64,000 nucleotides of DNA. Origin: Manihot esculenta (lineage: Eukaryota > Streptophyta > Magnoliopsida > Malpighiales > Euphorbiaceae). The stretch is taken from contig NC_035165.2 in the NCBI RefSeq assembly GCF_001659605.2, positions 12,892,445 through 12,956,444 of the forward strand, given 5' to 3'. Below, one piece after another: positions 46,279 to 56,267 of this stretch (its first letter is position 1; each line of letters begins with the position of its first letter). The position numbers and the translations under genes were made by a program. Under the pieces are notes generated by a model, which worked only from the letters and a program-made list of their open reading frames with translations, searched no databases and was not told the DNA's origin.

Positions 46279-48238
46279 TTACAGGGCAGGAGGGACATCA
46301 TCAGTCGCCTCCTCCTGAGCTTCTATTACATTGTCATCTATAGCTATTACATTAAAAGCCAGATCGGAGGGATTGTCTTCGGTTGGCCTCTCCTCATCCT
46401 GCCCATCCTCGTCCTTGTCCTCTTCCTCAAGGAGGATGTCGTCAATCTAGGCGAAGTCCTCAGTAGGAAAGCGTTTGACCAGCTCCTTCTTGATCGAGTC
46501 CTAGCCTTCAATGAACATCTCCCCTCCTCGAGCCACTGTCTCCTGAAGTTCAACTTTCAACTCAGCAATCCTGTCAGAATTGGCCCGGTTCTCTTGAGCT
46601 TAAGACTGCAGCTCCTGGACTTGCTACTGAAGGATAGTCACTTGATCCTTAATGGTTTTGGCCCAATTCTCAAGGGTGAGTTTTGCAGCATTGGCTTCAT
46701 CCAAGTCTTCCTAGAGCTTGTCTACAGACCCTAGGGTCTCCTTTATCATACTCTCCACCTTCATAACCCAAGCTTTTAGCCTCGAGCACTCCTCTTGGAG
46801 GAGGATTTTGCCCGTCTCCTATGCTCCGAACTCTCTCTTTAGAGCCTTGTCCCGCTCCTTGGCCATGTACATGCACAGAGCACTCTTCATTGCAGAGTGG
46901 ATGATATTGTCGTAAATATCATCTGTCTCAATCACATTTAGGTGATAATGATCTCCAAGGCTCACAGCGTTATTAGATATAAGGATCGAGAGTTGGGGTT
47001 CCTCTAGAAGTGAGGTTGTCCGAGTCAATGATAGAACTAGATTTTGGATGCCTTAAGGCCGTGTGGCCCTAGTTCCAGCTCTTCTTGTGATGGCTCAGTT
47101 TGGATAGGGGCTAGTGAATGAGTAACCCTTGAGGAAGACTTAGGTTAAGTGGTGGCTGCTTCCTCGGTTGTAGGTGGAGGAGGGGAGGAGGAAGCATAAT
47201 AATCTCCTCCTCTCCATCAGCGAGGTGGGTCAAATGTTCCAGTAGCAGCTTTGAATTTGCGAGCAGCATGTGCCACTTGGCAAACTTGTTCTTCCCTTTA
47301 CTAGCCATACCTGCACAAAGCAATAAGTGAGTAAGTAAGATAGTTTAAAGGACAACAAAATTTGAAAGGAAAAATACGTTGCTCTACAAGGTAGGGAGCA
47401 CTTTCCCAAAGGTTTTGAAGACTAGACAGTTGAAGGGCTCGAGCTTGTTTCCCCTGGTACTAACTTTGCCAGGAAAAAATGACATTCCTCATCGCCACGT
47501 TAATGTCTACACTTTGGGTCGAGGCCATCATCTGGAGGAAGTCCAAAGCCTTTTCCTCATCCCTCCGTGGTGGGACCCCATCCTTTCTGAGCTCTGCTAT
47601 ATATTCTAGCTAGTCCACAGTTGTCTAAAACCCCCGGATACCCTATGGTGAAGGATGAAAAACTTGTTGTTTCAGCAGTTCAAAGAGGAAGGTATTCAGT
47701 CAAAAAAAGACTGGCGTTTTTTCCCGCTGAAGAACCAAAACTCTTTATTCTTCTATGCACCTAGTTGTTACAGTTGGGAGAAGAGCACAACACTCAGCTC
47801 GATATTATTGTTGAAACATAGGAAGCGAAAAGCCACCAGAATCCTCCAGCTGTTTGGATGCAGTTGGGCGATTATAAGCTTGTGGAACCAGAGGACTTCG
47901 ATGCAGAATAGTTCCATTGGGAATCAGAGACCCGCCTTTAGCTTGTCTTCGTATACCATGATGGTATCCTTAGCAGGAATCTAGTCTTCAACATGAACAT
48001 TTGGGTGTGGATTGTAAACCAAAAAAATCTCTCGAGGGATCTAGTAGTTGTCATATAATCAGTCTACATCCCTTTTAGTCAATACTGACGGGATGTCGTT
48101 CTCTAGGAGACTGTCGTTATCATGGATTGCCCTCAGTGGAACGTTAGAAGCAGGAGCGCGGATGGGGCCAACAAAGGAAGAGCTCAAGGTGGAACCTCCA
48201 CCAGAAGAAGACGATGAAGAAGAAAAAGTCCTAGTCAT
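46279..48238 (-). pseudogene. Antisense ORF of element A (putative gypsy-type transposon domain, decayed)
   Basis: On the strand opposite to gag-pol, ATG 48238 opens MTRTFSSSSSSSGGGSTL. The frame continues with blocks such as DTIMVYEDKLKAGL, FPMELFCIEVLWFHKLIIAQ and LHPNSWRILVAFRFLCFNN, then FFSGKKRQSFF. This pattern (a YED-LRAGLRFPL-like start followed by LHPNxWR) matches plant proteins annotated as 'putative gypsy type transposon'. The C-terminal half is a charged, coiled-coil-like region with many E, L and Q, and ends in an acidic tail with a stop at 46279-46281. Several in-frame stops show decay. Antisense ORFs between pol and the 3' LTR are known in Tat-lineage gypsy elements. Role unknown. 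Confidence 0.7.
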
Positions 48239-48558
48239 CTTGTGAAAAAGGAGCGAAAGTGAGAGTTACCTTTTAGAAGCAGAAGAATTAAAAAAACTGT
48301 GTAGTCGAGTCTCTTGTAAGCAGAAGAAAGCAGTTGTGAGCAAAAAGTGGTAATCGCAGGAGAAAAGAAGATTTTATATTGTGATTTCGATGACAAGTTT
48401 AAATGCCGCTCAAGAAGCAAGGCAATCGTCATATATATCCAGAAATAGACAAAAAGACGTGGGTATGGAGAGCTAATTCGGGCATACCATTTGTCCAAGA
48501 TCGTGAAGATAATTGTAATCTTCAAATCTGAAGAGTCGAAGACCAATGGAGGGATCTC

Positions 48559-49073
48559 TGATATGGCATAATAATCACCCAAAGTATACCATGAGCTTTC
48601 ACCATAGGATAAGACCACGTGGCAAGGCCTTAATAAGATATGACATGCGGTTGCGGAAGTCTCAAGAAAGAAGACCCGAACATCGTAACACTCTATGCTC
48701 AGAGCAATACTCACCCTCTCCTGAATTAGTTGAGTCTCTCATTATAAAAGTTACCATTAGAGGATAGAATCCAGAAGATCCCCATCTTACCTGTAATTGC
48801 AGGATCCTTTATCCACTAGTTGGTACCTGTTGGATTTCTAGGAGATTCATTAATTAACTCCATCTTCTTATGGTATAAAAGTAAAACATATATAAATTTC
48901 AAGGTATGCATTCTTACACAGTCATTCTAAACTTAAGATATCTATTATACTCGCTCTTTCTAACAATTTACTGACTTGAGCGTCAAAATGGCTGTCCATC
49001 GGAGTCAACTACCTCACTATTTCTCTTCTGCAGATTAACCAGTCACTTTTCAGCTTATTTTTTGTCACATCAC
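48559..49073 (+). repeat. 3' LTR of element A
   Basis: 515 bp, TGATATGGC...CACATCA, partner of 39189-39713. The purine-rich tract GACCAATGGAGGGATCTC immediately upstream is the probable polypurine tract. Confidence 0.85.
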
Positions 49074-49307
49074 ATATGATATTTTTTTATTATTTTATTA
49101 TGTGTCAAAGTTTCAAAATATATAAAAATTAATAATTTAAGCTAGCTTTCATTTTTTTTTTGTTATTTTTAGAAAAAAGAACTACATCTTGCTTATTTTA
49201 TAAAAAACATTTTTAAAAATTTCATATTTCTAACTTTTGAATATTTTTAAAAATTAATTAGAAACATTAAATTTATGTATAAATATCATTTTAATACTCT
49301 TTATAAC
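49074..49307. other. Short AT-rich spacer between elements A and B
   Basis: AT-rich sequence without features, probably old intergenic DNA or the target of the insertions. Confidence 0.5.
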
Positions 49308-49864
49308 TGATGTTGCTGAAACCAATATTGATGATGTGCCTCGAACGAAACTGTGTTGCGATTGGTCAATTCTGCAAGAGAGAGAAAGTGAGGAGGTTGG
49401 CACTTACTGCAACCACTCTGACGCTTAAGTCAGTAAACTGAAAAACAAGGCAGGAGTAAGGAATTGCTTATAACTCAAGAATAGTTGTGTAAGAGAACAA
49501 CGTACTTTTATCTCTGTGAGCCTTAATTTTTATACTATAAAGAGGTGGGGTTTATTATAGTATTTCCTGAAAATTCAGCAATGATGTGATCGGCTCATTT
49601 GGTAAGGGATATTGCCAGCTAATCGGTCGATGATTTTGCGATTATTGGCGTAATGGAGATTTGCTAGATTACAGCTGTTAACGGTAACTTTCTTATGGAG
49701 CCTCACTCTGTAGTTGAGAGGGCGAGTATTGAACCGACCTGAGGCTGATTTGACATGCCAAGGTCTTCTTTCCCTCGATGGGCCAAGCATTATCTGACCA
49801 GACCCTTGCCACGTAGTCCTTTCTTCGAGTGCCAACGCATGGCCTTCTTTCGGCGATTATTGTG
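49308..49864 (-). repeat. 3' LTR of element B, part 1 (broken by element C)
   Basis: Aligns with 62253-62817; shared landmarks are GTAAGGAATTGC, AACTCAAGA and GGAGATTT. The remaining few bases of this LTR (TAATATTA) are at 59274-59281, after element C. The last five bases TTGTG are duplicated at 59269-59273 by the insertion. Confidence 0.82.
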
Positions 49865-51205
49865 TGATAAAGCATATTTTAGTCCATATTTTCATGGTTT
49901 TATTGATGTTTATTTGCACCTATTCTACCTAATTTTGTGGTTTTAATCATGTTTTGCAGTATTAGGTGTGAAGAAACATTTTGGAGAAAATGCTCTTAAA
50001 AATGCCAAAAGAAGCCCAAATTAGAGGAGCAACTTTCAGAGGCAACTTTCGAAAGCCAAAAATCAGTCACCTTCGGCGGCAACCTTCGGCGGCCGAAAAA
50101 GGACTCCAGAGACGAAAGTGGACCACCTTTGGCGGCACCTTCGGCCGCCGAACCATGCAGACAGAGACGAAAGTCCACTACCTTCGGCCGCCGAATCCCA
50201 AACTCTGGCCGCCGAACCTCCAAAATTCCAGCCTCCGAAACTCAACTTAGGCAGCCGAAAATGCGCTCCATTGCATTCCTTCCTTGTTCAAGAAGCCATA
50301 TCCCAAGTTGCCATATTTGAAGAGCCAAATAAGGGAAGTATCTTGAGATTCAAATCTTCAATATTCACATTCAATTATTGGATTTCAAGATCCCCCTTAT
50401 TAAGGAAAGAAAATCCAAAGATCACATGCTTCCTACTTAGTGCCATGCACATTCAAAATTCAAAAGGAGTCTCCCCCTTCCTTATTAGTGCATGGGCAGC
50501 CTCTTCACTCTTTAGGCAACATCTTGAAGACCTTGGGCAGCAAGTAAAAAGACCAAAGTACCCCCACTTACCTTCCATCACATGCAACTCGTTTTTGCCT
50601 TCATACATGCACAAACAAGGCACATGCAACACCAAGGACACTTTGGACAGCCTCTAAAAGTCTCCTGGACTTCCATGAAACCCTAGGAAGCCTCTCAAGA
50701 TCTATTTAAAGGCTTCAAGAAGACAAGAAGACATCTTTCATCTCCTAAAAATCGGCAAGGCCCCCAAGTCTCTCTCTCCACCTTAGTTCTTCATCTTTTG
50801 CTTTCTTTTCTTTTATTTTCTGTTTGGTTCAGCCATGAGTGGCTGAAACCCTCTTTCTAGTTGAAGTTTGGTTGAAACTAAGGTTGTTTAAAGGGTTGTG
50901 AGATCTGAACAGAAACTTTTGTCTTTGATTTTATTCAATATTCATGCAATTGTGCTTTGATTCCAAGATTGCTTTGTTGTTTTGATCAAATTGGCCACTT
51001 GATTCTTGATTGCAAAGTTAATTAATTGTTGGATTAGGATATTTGTTAGTCCGTAATTGCTGGAAATATTCTGTCCATAGAACACTTGGTGTGAAAATCC
51101 AAGGAATTGCATGATCTAACATCATCTCATGCGTTTGAGTAGTTAGGGTTTGGATCTTTCTTGTTCTTCATGCAATTGGCAATTGTTTTGATGCCTATGG
51201 CCCAA

Positions 51206-51285
51206 GGACGTTCCTTGGCAATTTGTTGATTAGTAATTGGTTAGAGGACGTTCCTTGGCAATTTGTTGATTAGTAATTGGTTAGA
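51206..51285 (+). repeat. 40-bp tandem duplication, 5' LTR only
   Basis: Two perfect copies of a 40-bp unit beginning GGACGTTCCTTGGCAATTTG. The 3' LTR has one copy (58640-58679), so the duplication arose after insertion in this LTR, or one copy was lost in the other. Confidence 0.92.
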
Positions 51286-51539
51286 GGACGTTCCCTAATC
51301 AGTTTGTTCATAAGGAAAGACATGGTGGTGAGAAGCGTCTTCCATCTCCATAACTAATCTATTGAATCAACCCAAAGGAAACTAAGTGTCAATGATCAAT
51401 CCCAACAACTAAAGTGGATCCAATTCTTCAACTAGATCTTTCTTATTATTGATTTCTCTTTATTTTTATTATTTGCTTTATTTTTATTGCTTTCATTTTT
51501 AGATTAATTAAATCAATCTCAAAACCCCCTATTTTACTT

Positions 51540-51740
51540 TCAGTTTATTTCGCTTTCAGTTTTATCTCGTTCCAGTTTTATCTCGTTTCAGTTTATTTTG
51601 CTTTCCGTTTATTTCTCTTTCAATTTTATCTCGTTTCAGTTTTATCTCATTTCAGTTTTATCTCGTTTCAATTCTATCTCGTTTCAGTTTATCTCGTTTT
51701 CAGTTTTCTTCTTTTTTAGTTTATTTTTATTTCAGTTTAT
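51540..51740 (+). repeat. TTTTATCTCGTTTCAG array in the LTR of element C
   Basis: About ten imperfect units of CAGTTTTATCTCGTTT or CAGTTTATTTCGCTTT, strongly pyrimidine-rich on +. The equivalent array in the 3' LTR is at 58930-59135, with several point differences. Confidence 0.88.
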
Positions 51741-51881
51741 TTTATTGGTCTTGATAAGGAAAATAGGTAAGTCCTCAATTCCCTGTGGATTCGATTCTTT
51801 CACCACTATCTGCAGTTGTAAATTGTTGATAACCAGAAAGGTTATTTTTGACCGGCTTCGACAACCGCTCCTGTCAAAAAT

Positions 51882-51899
51882 TGGCGCCGTTGCCGGGGA
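51882..51899 (+). other. Primer binding site of element C (tRNA-Asp type)
   Basis: TGGCGCCGTTGCCGGGGA begins five bases after the LTR end. It is the reverse complement of the plant tRNA-Asp 3' end and is standard in Athila-like gypsy elements. Confidence 0.88.
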
Positions 51900-51932
51900 A
51901 TTGATTTTACTTGTTTGTTTATTTTTGTTTTC

Positions 51933-54900
51933 ATGACCAGATCTGAAAGTAGGGATACTCTTCCCTTTGATCCAGAAATTGAACGCACTCTCAGAAGGCT
52001 TGGAAAGCAAGCCTCAAACGTAGAACCTTCTGACCAACATTCGGCCGCCGAACCCAACCCACATTCGGCCGCCGAAAGTCCTACACTCCAGCAACCCAAT
52101 CTTGCGCCAATGGCAAAACCTCAAGCACCAGCTGCTGCCCATGATGGACATGCTGTCCAAGGCCAGATAATTCCAGAAAATCCAGCAAATAGGCCACAAG
52201 CACAAAGGGAAAGAACCATGAGGGAGTTAGCAACCCCTATAGGTGATTATGCTCCACTTTGCATCACCTATCCACCTCTAACAGTTCCCTTTGAACTGAA
52301 ATCAGGTTTGATTCATCAACTCCCTAAATTTAGAGGTTTACCCAATAAAAATCCACATAAGCACTTAAAAGAATTCAAAATTATTTGCTCATCCATTAGA
52401 CCTCAAGGGATCTCTGAAGATCATGTTAAATTAAGAGCCTTCCCTTTTTCATTAGATGACCATGCTAAGGATTGGTTATTTTATTTGCCATCTGGATCTA
52501 TAACTTCCTGGGATGATATGGTCCAAGCCTTTTTGGACAAATACTTCTCACCATCTAAATCAATTAGCATAATAAGAGAAATCACTAGCATAAAGCAAAG
52601 ACCAACTGAGGACTTATATGATTATTGGGAAAGGTTTGAAAGACTTTGTACAGGTTGTCCACAACATGATATGTCAGACAAGGCCCTCATTCAGTTCTTC
52701 TATGGAGGATTGACTCCATCAGAAAGGAAACTCATAATTGTAGCCTGTGGAGGATCTATCCTAGACAAGACACCTAGGGAGATGAAGGAACTCATATCCA
52801 ACCTTGCAGCTTCATCTAAGCAATATGAAGAAGAGGGGCAAACGCAAAGAGGAACCTATGAGGTAAGTACGTCCTCTGTTGAATCTCAAATTTCAAAACT
52901 AACTTCTCTTGTGGAAAAGATCGCCCTTGGCCAGATCCAACAACATCAAGCACCCCAGCCTTCTAGGCTATGTGGGATTTGTTTAGGTGTGGGACACCCA
53001 ACTGATCAATGTCCCACACTCCAAGAAGACCATCAGCAAGCCAATGCAATTGGGAGATACAACAACCAACCTAGATATGATCCCTATTCCAATACGTACA
53101 ATCCAGGTTGGAGGGACCACCCCAACTTCAGCTATGGAAAGACCAACAATGATCAGAATTACCAAAGTTACCAAAGAAATCAAGCTCAACCAGCACCCTC
53201 AAATCCAAATCAGAACCTTGAGAAGATCATGCAAACAATGATGGAAACCATGGTGAACACCATGCAAAGCGTGCGACAAGACCTAAGCCAAATGGCCACC
53301 TCTATAGGCCAACTGCAAACCCAAGGTAAGCTCCCTTCTCAAACTGAAACTAACCCTAGACAAAATGTCAGTGCTATTACTTTGAAAAGTGGCAAAGAAC
53401 TTCAAGATGCTAATCACGAGCAAGAAAAGGAAGTTGAACCAAGGCCACCTGAAGCCTCTCCATCTCAATCTGAACCACCTCATGCGCACAAGACTGATCC
53501 AAAGGGAAGCTTCCACATCCCACCACCTTTTCTGAAAAGGTTTGAAAGAACTCAAAAAGAAAAAGAGGAAAAGGAGATTCTTGAGACTTTCAGAAAGGTA
53601 GAGATCAACATACCACTGCTAGATGCTGTTAAGCAAATTCCTAGGTATGCCAAATTTCTGAAAGAATTATGCACCAACAGAAGAAAGTTAGCTGAAAGAG
53701 AGAAAGTAAGTGTAGGTGAGGTAGTTACTGCTGTTATTAAAAGAGAACTCCCTACCAAATGCAAGGACAAAGGTATGTTTGCTATCTCTTGCAAAATTGG
53801 GAATGTTGGTATCAAGAAAGCCATGTGTGATCTTGGTGCATCCATTAATGTCATGCCTCTCTCCATCTATAAATCTCTCAATGCATGTGCACTAAAAGAA
53901 ACAAGGGTTGTGATACAACTGGCTGATAGATCTGTGGTATATCCCATAGGTGTTCTAGAAGATGTATTAGTCCAAGTAGATGAACTTGTCTTTCCGGCTG
54001 ATTTTTATGTGATTGATACTAAGGAAGATAGTTGCAATACTAGTTCTGACATTCTTCTTGGACGTCCCTTCTTGAGTACTGCTAGAACTAAAATTGATGT
54101 GCATGATGATACTCTTACCATGGAATTTGAAGGGGAAGTCATAAAGTACAATGTCTATGATGCCATGAAATATCCACATGATATGTCCCCTGTTTATGGT
54201 CTTGATATTATTGATTGTTTGAGCCAATATGTGTTTAATGAAAATCAAGATTCTGTTTTAGATGATGATCTTTGCAGGATTGAAAACCTGAAACTAAAAG
54301 AAACAATCTGCAGCATTCAGCAAGTTGAGATCAAGCAGACAGAAGATCTTCGGCCGTCGAACTTAGCCCACCTTCGGCCGCCGAACTTAGCCCACCTTCG
54401 GCCGCCGAATCCTACTGCTCCACAGACACCAGATTTTGTCGCATCACTTGAGCAAGACATTGCGCGGAAAGAAGACATTCTTCGGCCGCCAAACATCTTT
54501 CGGCCGCCGAACCCCACTAACTTGCGGAAGCCGAATCCATCGCCAAAGCTCACCCTGCAAACTGAAGAACTTCGGCAGCCGAACCCAGCACCTTTTCGGC
54601 CGCCGAACCTCGCCCAGCAGGCCCCAACACAAGCAAGCTCCTTCGAACCTCCTTTGCAACCACCTTCTGATCTGAAGCCTCTTCCAGACCATCTGAAATA
54701 CCTGTATTTGGGAGCCAACAAGACACTTCCAGTCATAGTGTCCAATGAATTGAACCAACATGAAGAAGCAAGCCTCCTGAAAGTACTACAGAAACACAAG
54801 GGAGCCATAGGATGGACCATTGATGACATCAAAGGAATCTCTCCCTCCACCTGCATGCATAGAATTCACATGGAGGATGAGTGCAAGCCAGTCCGAGATG

Positions 54901-56267
54901 CTCAAAGAAGACTAAATCCACCCATGATGGAAGTAGTGAAAAAAGAGATAGTCAAGCTCCTTGATGCAGGCATCATATACCCAATCTCTGATAGCAAATG
55001 GGTGAGCCCTGTACATGTGGTTCCAAAGAAAACTGGAATTACCATTGTTCCAAATGCTGAAGGGGAACTTGTACCCACTAGAGTTCAAAATGGATGGAGG
55101 GTATGCATGGACTATAGGAAGCTCAATGCTGCAACAAGGAAGGACCACTTCCCACTGCCTTTCATTGATCAGATGCTAGAAAGGCTTGCAGGTAAAACTC
55201 ACTATTGTTGTCTTGATGGTTATTCAGGTTTTTACCAGATTCCAGTTGCTCCAGAAGATCAAGAGAAGACTACCTTCACTTGCCCTTTTGGCACTTTTGC
55301 CTTTAGAAGAATGCCATTTGGACTATGCAATGCGCCTGCCACTTTTCAGCGATGCATGATGAGCATATTTTCTGACTATGTGGGTAAGACCATTGAGGTA
55401 TTTATGGATGACTTCACAGTTCATGGAAATTCTTTTGATGAATGCCTTACCAATTTAGAAAAGATCTTGCAAAGATGCATTGAGACTAACCTTGTGCTTA
55501 ATTATGAAAAATGTCATTTTATGGTTAATCAAGGTATGGTCTTAGGACATGTTGTTTCAGCCAAGGGCATTGAAGTGGACAAAGCTAAGGTGGACACCAT
55601 CAAAAATCTGCCCTACCCCACGAATGTTAGAGACATCCGTTCCTTCCTTGGACATACAGGATTCTACAGAAGATTCATCAAGGATTTCTCAAAGATCACT
55701 TTGCCATTATGCAGATTGCTCCAACAAGATGTAACATTTGATTTTGATGCAGATTGCAAAAAGGCGTTTGATTTGATTAAAGAATTACTTGCGACTGCCC
55801 CAATTATTCAAGGGCCTGACTGGAACTTACCATTTGAAATCATGTGTGATGCAAGCAATTATGCAGTAGGAGCAGTCTTAGGGCAACGTGTGGGAAACTC
55901 ACCCCATGTCATTCACTATGCCTCTCGCACACTAGATGCTGCCCAAAGCAACTACACAACAACTGAAAAAGAACTCTTGGCAGTTGTATTTGCTATGGAG
56001 AAATTCAGACCATATCTATTAGGAACCAAAGTCATCGTCTATTCTGACCATGCAGCCTTGCGATACTTGATCAAGAAAAAAGAAGCAAAACCAAGGCTCA
56101 TTAGGTGGATCCTACTTCTCCAAGAATTTGATCTAGAAATAAGAGACAAGAAGGGCAAAGAGAATCTTGTGGCAGACCACCTCAGCCGACTCCCATATAG
56201 TTCCACACCATGCCCAGTCAAAGAAGAGTTCCCAGACGAACATCTGTTCGTCACTCATTCTGCCTAA
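51933..56267 (+). CDS. Element C gag-protease-RT-RNase H polyprotein, 1444 aa, no integrase
   Basis: ATG 51933 is the first ATG after the PBS (MTRSESRDTLPFDPEIE). Domains in order: retrotransposon gag core (about residues 139-300, with KDWLFYLPSGSITSWDDM); zinc knuckle CGICLGVGHPTDQC (about 346-360); aspartic protease with DLGASINVMPLSIY (about 632) and ILLGRPFL; a linker (about 803-906) made of repeated RPPN blocks encoded by the TTCGGCCGCCGAA motif; RT with WRVCMDYRKLN, FPLPFIDQML and catalytic FMDD (about 1155); RNase H with CDASN (about 1304), TEKELLAV and YSDHAALRYL, ending VADHLSRL. The frame then stops (TAA 56265-56267) shortly after FPDEHLFVTHSA. Athila-type polyproteins normally continue into integrase; here nothing like the HHCC or DDE core follows. 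The frame has no internal stops, which fits the recent insertion. Role: particle formation and reverse transcription of the element RNA. Confidence 0.93.
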   Translation: MTRSESRDTLPFDPEIERTLRRLGKQASNVEPSDQHSAAEPNPHSAAESPTLQQPNLAPMAKPQAPAAAHDGHAVQGQIIPENPANRPQAQRERTMRELATPIGDYAPLCITYPPLTVPFELKSGLIHQLPKFRGLPNKNPHKHLKEFKIICSSIRPQGISEDHVKLRAFPFSLDDHAKDWLFYLPSGSITSWDDMVQAFLDKYFSPSKSISIIREITSIKQRPTEDLYDYWERFERLCTGCPQHDMSDKALIQFFYGGLTPSERKLIIVACGGSILDKTPREMKELISNLAASSKQYEEEGQTQRGTYEVSTSSVESQISKLTSLVEKIALGQIQQHQAPQPSRLCGICLGVGHPTDQCPTLQEDHQQANAIGRYNNQPRYDPYSNTYNPGWRDHPNFSYGKTNNDQNYQSYQRNQAQPAPSNPNQNLEKIMQTMMETMVNTMQSVRQDLSQMATSIGQLQTQGKLPSQTETNPRQNVSAITLKSGKELQDANHEQEKEVEPRPPEASPSQSEPPHAHKTDPKGSFHIPPPFLKRFERTQKEKEEKEILETFRKVEINIPLLDAVKQIPRYAKFLKELCTNRRKLAEREKVSVGEVVTAVIKRELPTKCKDKGMFAISCKIGNVGIKKAMCDLGASINVMPLSIYKSLNACALKETRVVIQLADRSVVYPIGVLEDVLVQVDELVFPADFYVIDTKEDSCNTSSDILLGRPFLSTARTKIDVHDDTLTMEFEGEVIKYNVYDAMKYPHDMSPVYGLDIIDCLSQYVFNENQDSVLDDDLCRIENLKLKETICSIQQVEIKQTEDLRPSNLAHLRPPNLAHLRPPNPTAPQTPDFVASLEQDIARKEDILRPPNIFRPPNPTNLRKPNPSPKLTLQTEELRQPNPAPFRPPNLAQQAPTQASSFEPPLQPPSDLKPLPDHLKYLYLGANKTLPVIVSNELNQHEEASLLKVLQKHKGAIGWTIDDIKGISPSTCMHRIHMEDECKPVRDAQRRLNPPMMEVVKKEIVKLLDAGIIYPISDSKWVSPVHVVPKKTGITIVPNAEGELVPTRVQNGWRVCMDYRKLNAATRKDHFPLPFIDQMLERLAGKTHYCCLDGYSGFYQIPVAPEDQEKTTFTCPFGTFAFRRMPFGLCNAPATFQRCMMSIFSDYVGKTIEVFMDDFTVHGNSFDECLTNLEKILQRCIETNLVLNYEKCHFMVNQGMVLGHVVSAKGIEVDKAKVDTIKNLPYPTNVRDIRSFLGHTGFYRRFIKDFSKITLPLCRLLQQDVTFDFDADCKKAFDLIKELLATAPIIQGPDWNLPFEIMCDASNYAVGAVLGQRVGNSPHVIHYASRTLDAAQSNYTTTEKELLAVVFAMEKFRPYLLGTKVIVYSDHAALRYLIKKKEAKPRLIRWILLLQEFDLEIRDKKGKENLVADHLSRLPYSSTPCPVKEEFPDEHLFVTHSA
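52040..52076 (+). repeat. Two TTCGGCCGCCGAA motifs in gag
   Basis: Exact copies at 52040-52052 and 52064-52076, translated in the frame that gives SAAEP and SAAES. Compare the linker copies, translated as RPPN. Confidence 0.95.
54349..54607 (+). repeat. TTCGGCCGCCGAA motif cluster in the PR-RT linker
   Basis: Exact copies at 54373, 54397, 54499 and 54595, and one-base variants at 54349, 54481 and 54571. They encode repeated LRPPNL/FRPPNP-type peptides. A unit of 24 bp (motif plus CTTAGCCCACC) is repeated in tandem at 54349-54409. Confidence 0.95.

Larger units (their letters stand above)
39189..49073 (+). mobile_element. Element A: decayed Tat-like Ty3/gypsy retrotransposon
   Basis: Paired LTRs at 39189-39713 and 48559-49073 enclose, in order, gag, a protease region, the start of RT, the tail of integrase, a 78-bp tandem array, an antisense ORF and a purine-rich AATGGAGGGATCTC tract before the 3' LTR. 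The flanks are TATAT (left) and CATAT (right), a target duplication with one mismatch. Most of RT, RNase H and integrase are deleted between about 42370 and 42390. The array is interrupted by a separate LTR-like insert (42980-45527). The antisense ORF and 3' tandem repeats fit the Tat lineage of gypsy elements; this lineage call is inferred. Confidence 0.85.
49865..51876 (+). repeat. 5' LTR of element C
   Basis: 2012 bp, TGATAAAGC...TGTCA. It holds TTCGGCCGCCGAA copies (50140, 50183, plus a reverse-orientation copy at 50084), CCAGAGACGAAAGT at 50106 and a variant at 50162, a 40-bp tandem duplication (51206-51285) and a TTTTATCTCGTTTCAG array (51540-51740). Confidence 0.93.

Noticed and set aside
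46174..46734. Plus-strand open frame of 186 codons in element A
   Set aside because: It is the shadow of the antisense ORF; its hydrophobic composition is what the complement of an acidic, coiled-coil region gives.
50118..50657. 180-codon open frame in the 5' LTR of element C, with an equal-length partner at 57552-58091 in the 3' LTR
   Set aside because: The two copies are alike because they are LTRs of a young element, not through selection. The frame begins with GTG, has no recognisable domain and consists partly of the palindromic motifs.
54317..54856. Minus-strand 179-codon frame in element C
   Set aside because: It is the complement of the open polyprotein and is kept open by the motif repeats (FGGR-type translation).
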